In this document: in pieces, positions 14,519 through 14,552 of the stretch
Layout: every line of letters starts with the position of its first letter
Position numbering within the stretch: position 1 is the stretch's first letter
NCBI GenBank assembly: GCA_964593555.1
Contig: CAZQIC010000120.1
Location: 1-14,552 of the forward strand
Direction: 5' to 3'
Origin: CAZQIC01 sp964593555
Lineage (GTDB): Bacteria > Bacteroidota > Bacteroidia > JAFLBG01
DNA: 14,552 nucleotides
The notes under the pieces: model-generated
What the model was told of the DNA's origin: nothing
Databases searched by the model: none
Seen by the model: the letters and a program-made list of their open reading frames with translations, nothing else
Made by a program: the position numbers and the translations under genes

Positions 14519-14552
14519 TTGATTTTAACAAATGTAACCGTATTTTTTTTTA

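Overview
The window looks like a piece of chromosome from a Bacteroidota bacterium, most likely of the Sphingobacteriales/Chitinophagales/Cytophagales kind. The grounds are the AT-rich DNA, genes that mostly lack strong Shine-Dalgarno sites, a 514-residue helical-repeat protein of a type I associate with this phylum, a split KdpD-type kinase without its N-terminal sensor half, and the small DUF-type proteins. TGA is used as an ordinary stop. I see no rRNA, tRNA, CRISPR array, prophage or complete insertion sequence.

Layout. Positions 1-344 hold no convincing gene but contain a compact repeat-like element with a GC-rich hairpin and an AT-rich hairpin. Next is the 514-aa helical-repeat protein (345-1889, minus). 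A broken IS630-type transposase fragment follows (2091-2663, plus). A minus-strand block then runs from 6790 down to 2689: a short KdpD-like sensor kinase, a KdpE-like response regulator overlapping it by 8 bases, a Kup potassium transporter, and a 95-aa unknown protein whose start overlaps the kup stop. Divergent from it is a plus-strand block (6899-10714): a RimB-like retropepsin-type protease, the RimK glutamate ligase, an M14 succinylglutamate desuccinylase/aspartoacylase-like metallohydrolase, and a secreted YD/RHS-repeat protein. A convergent minus block (12326 down to 10711) encodes a TIGR01777 NAD(P)-dependent epimerase-like protein, a small membrane protein and a short protein probably cut off by a nonsense mutation. 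The last block (12484-14518, plus) encodes a DUF3820 protein, a DUF6155-like protein, a small GIY-YIG nuclease and an acyltransferase-3 membrane protein that seems to lack its last few residues.

How the genes may work together. The kinase, regulator, Kup and 95-aa genes form one potassium-related unit in which a Kdp-type two-component system sits beside a Kup transporter instead of a kdpFABC pump. The rimB-rimK-M14 trio joins an enzyme that adds glutamates to proteins with two hydrolases that could trim or recycle such modifications. A dispersed-repeat type hairpin lies between rimK and the M14 gene and supplies its apparent ribosome binding site. The remaining genes look like ordinary accessory or housekeeping genes. 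Several small decay events are visible: the transposase remnant, the nonsense codon and the short acyltransferase. No clear new defence or mobile system was found; the two units above are the best candidates for an under-described system.
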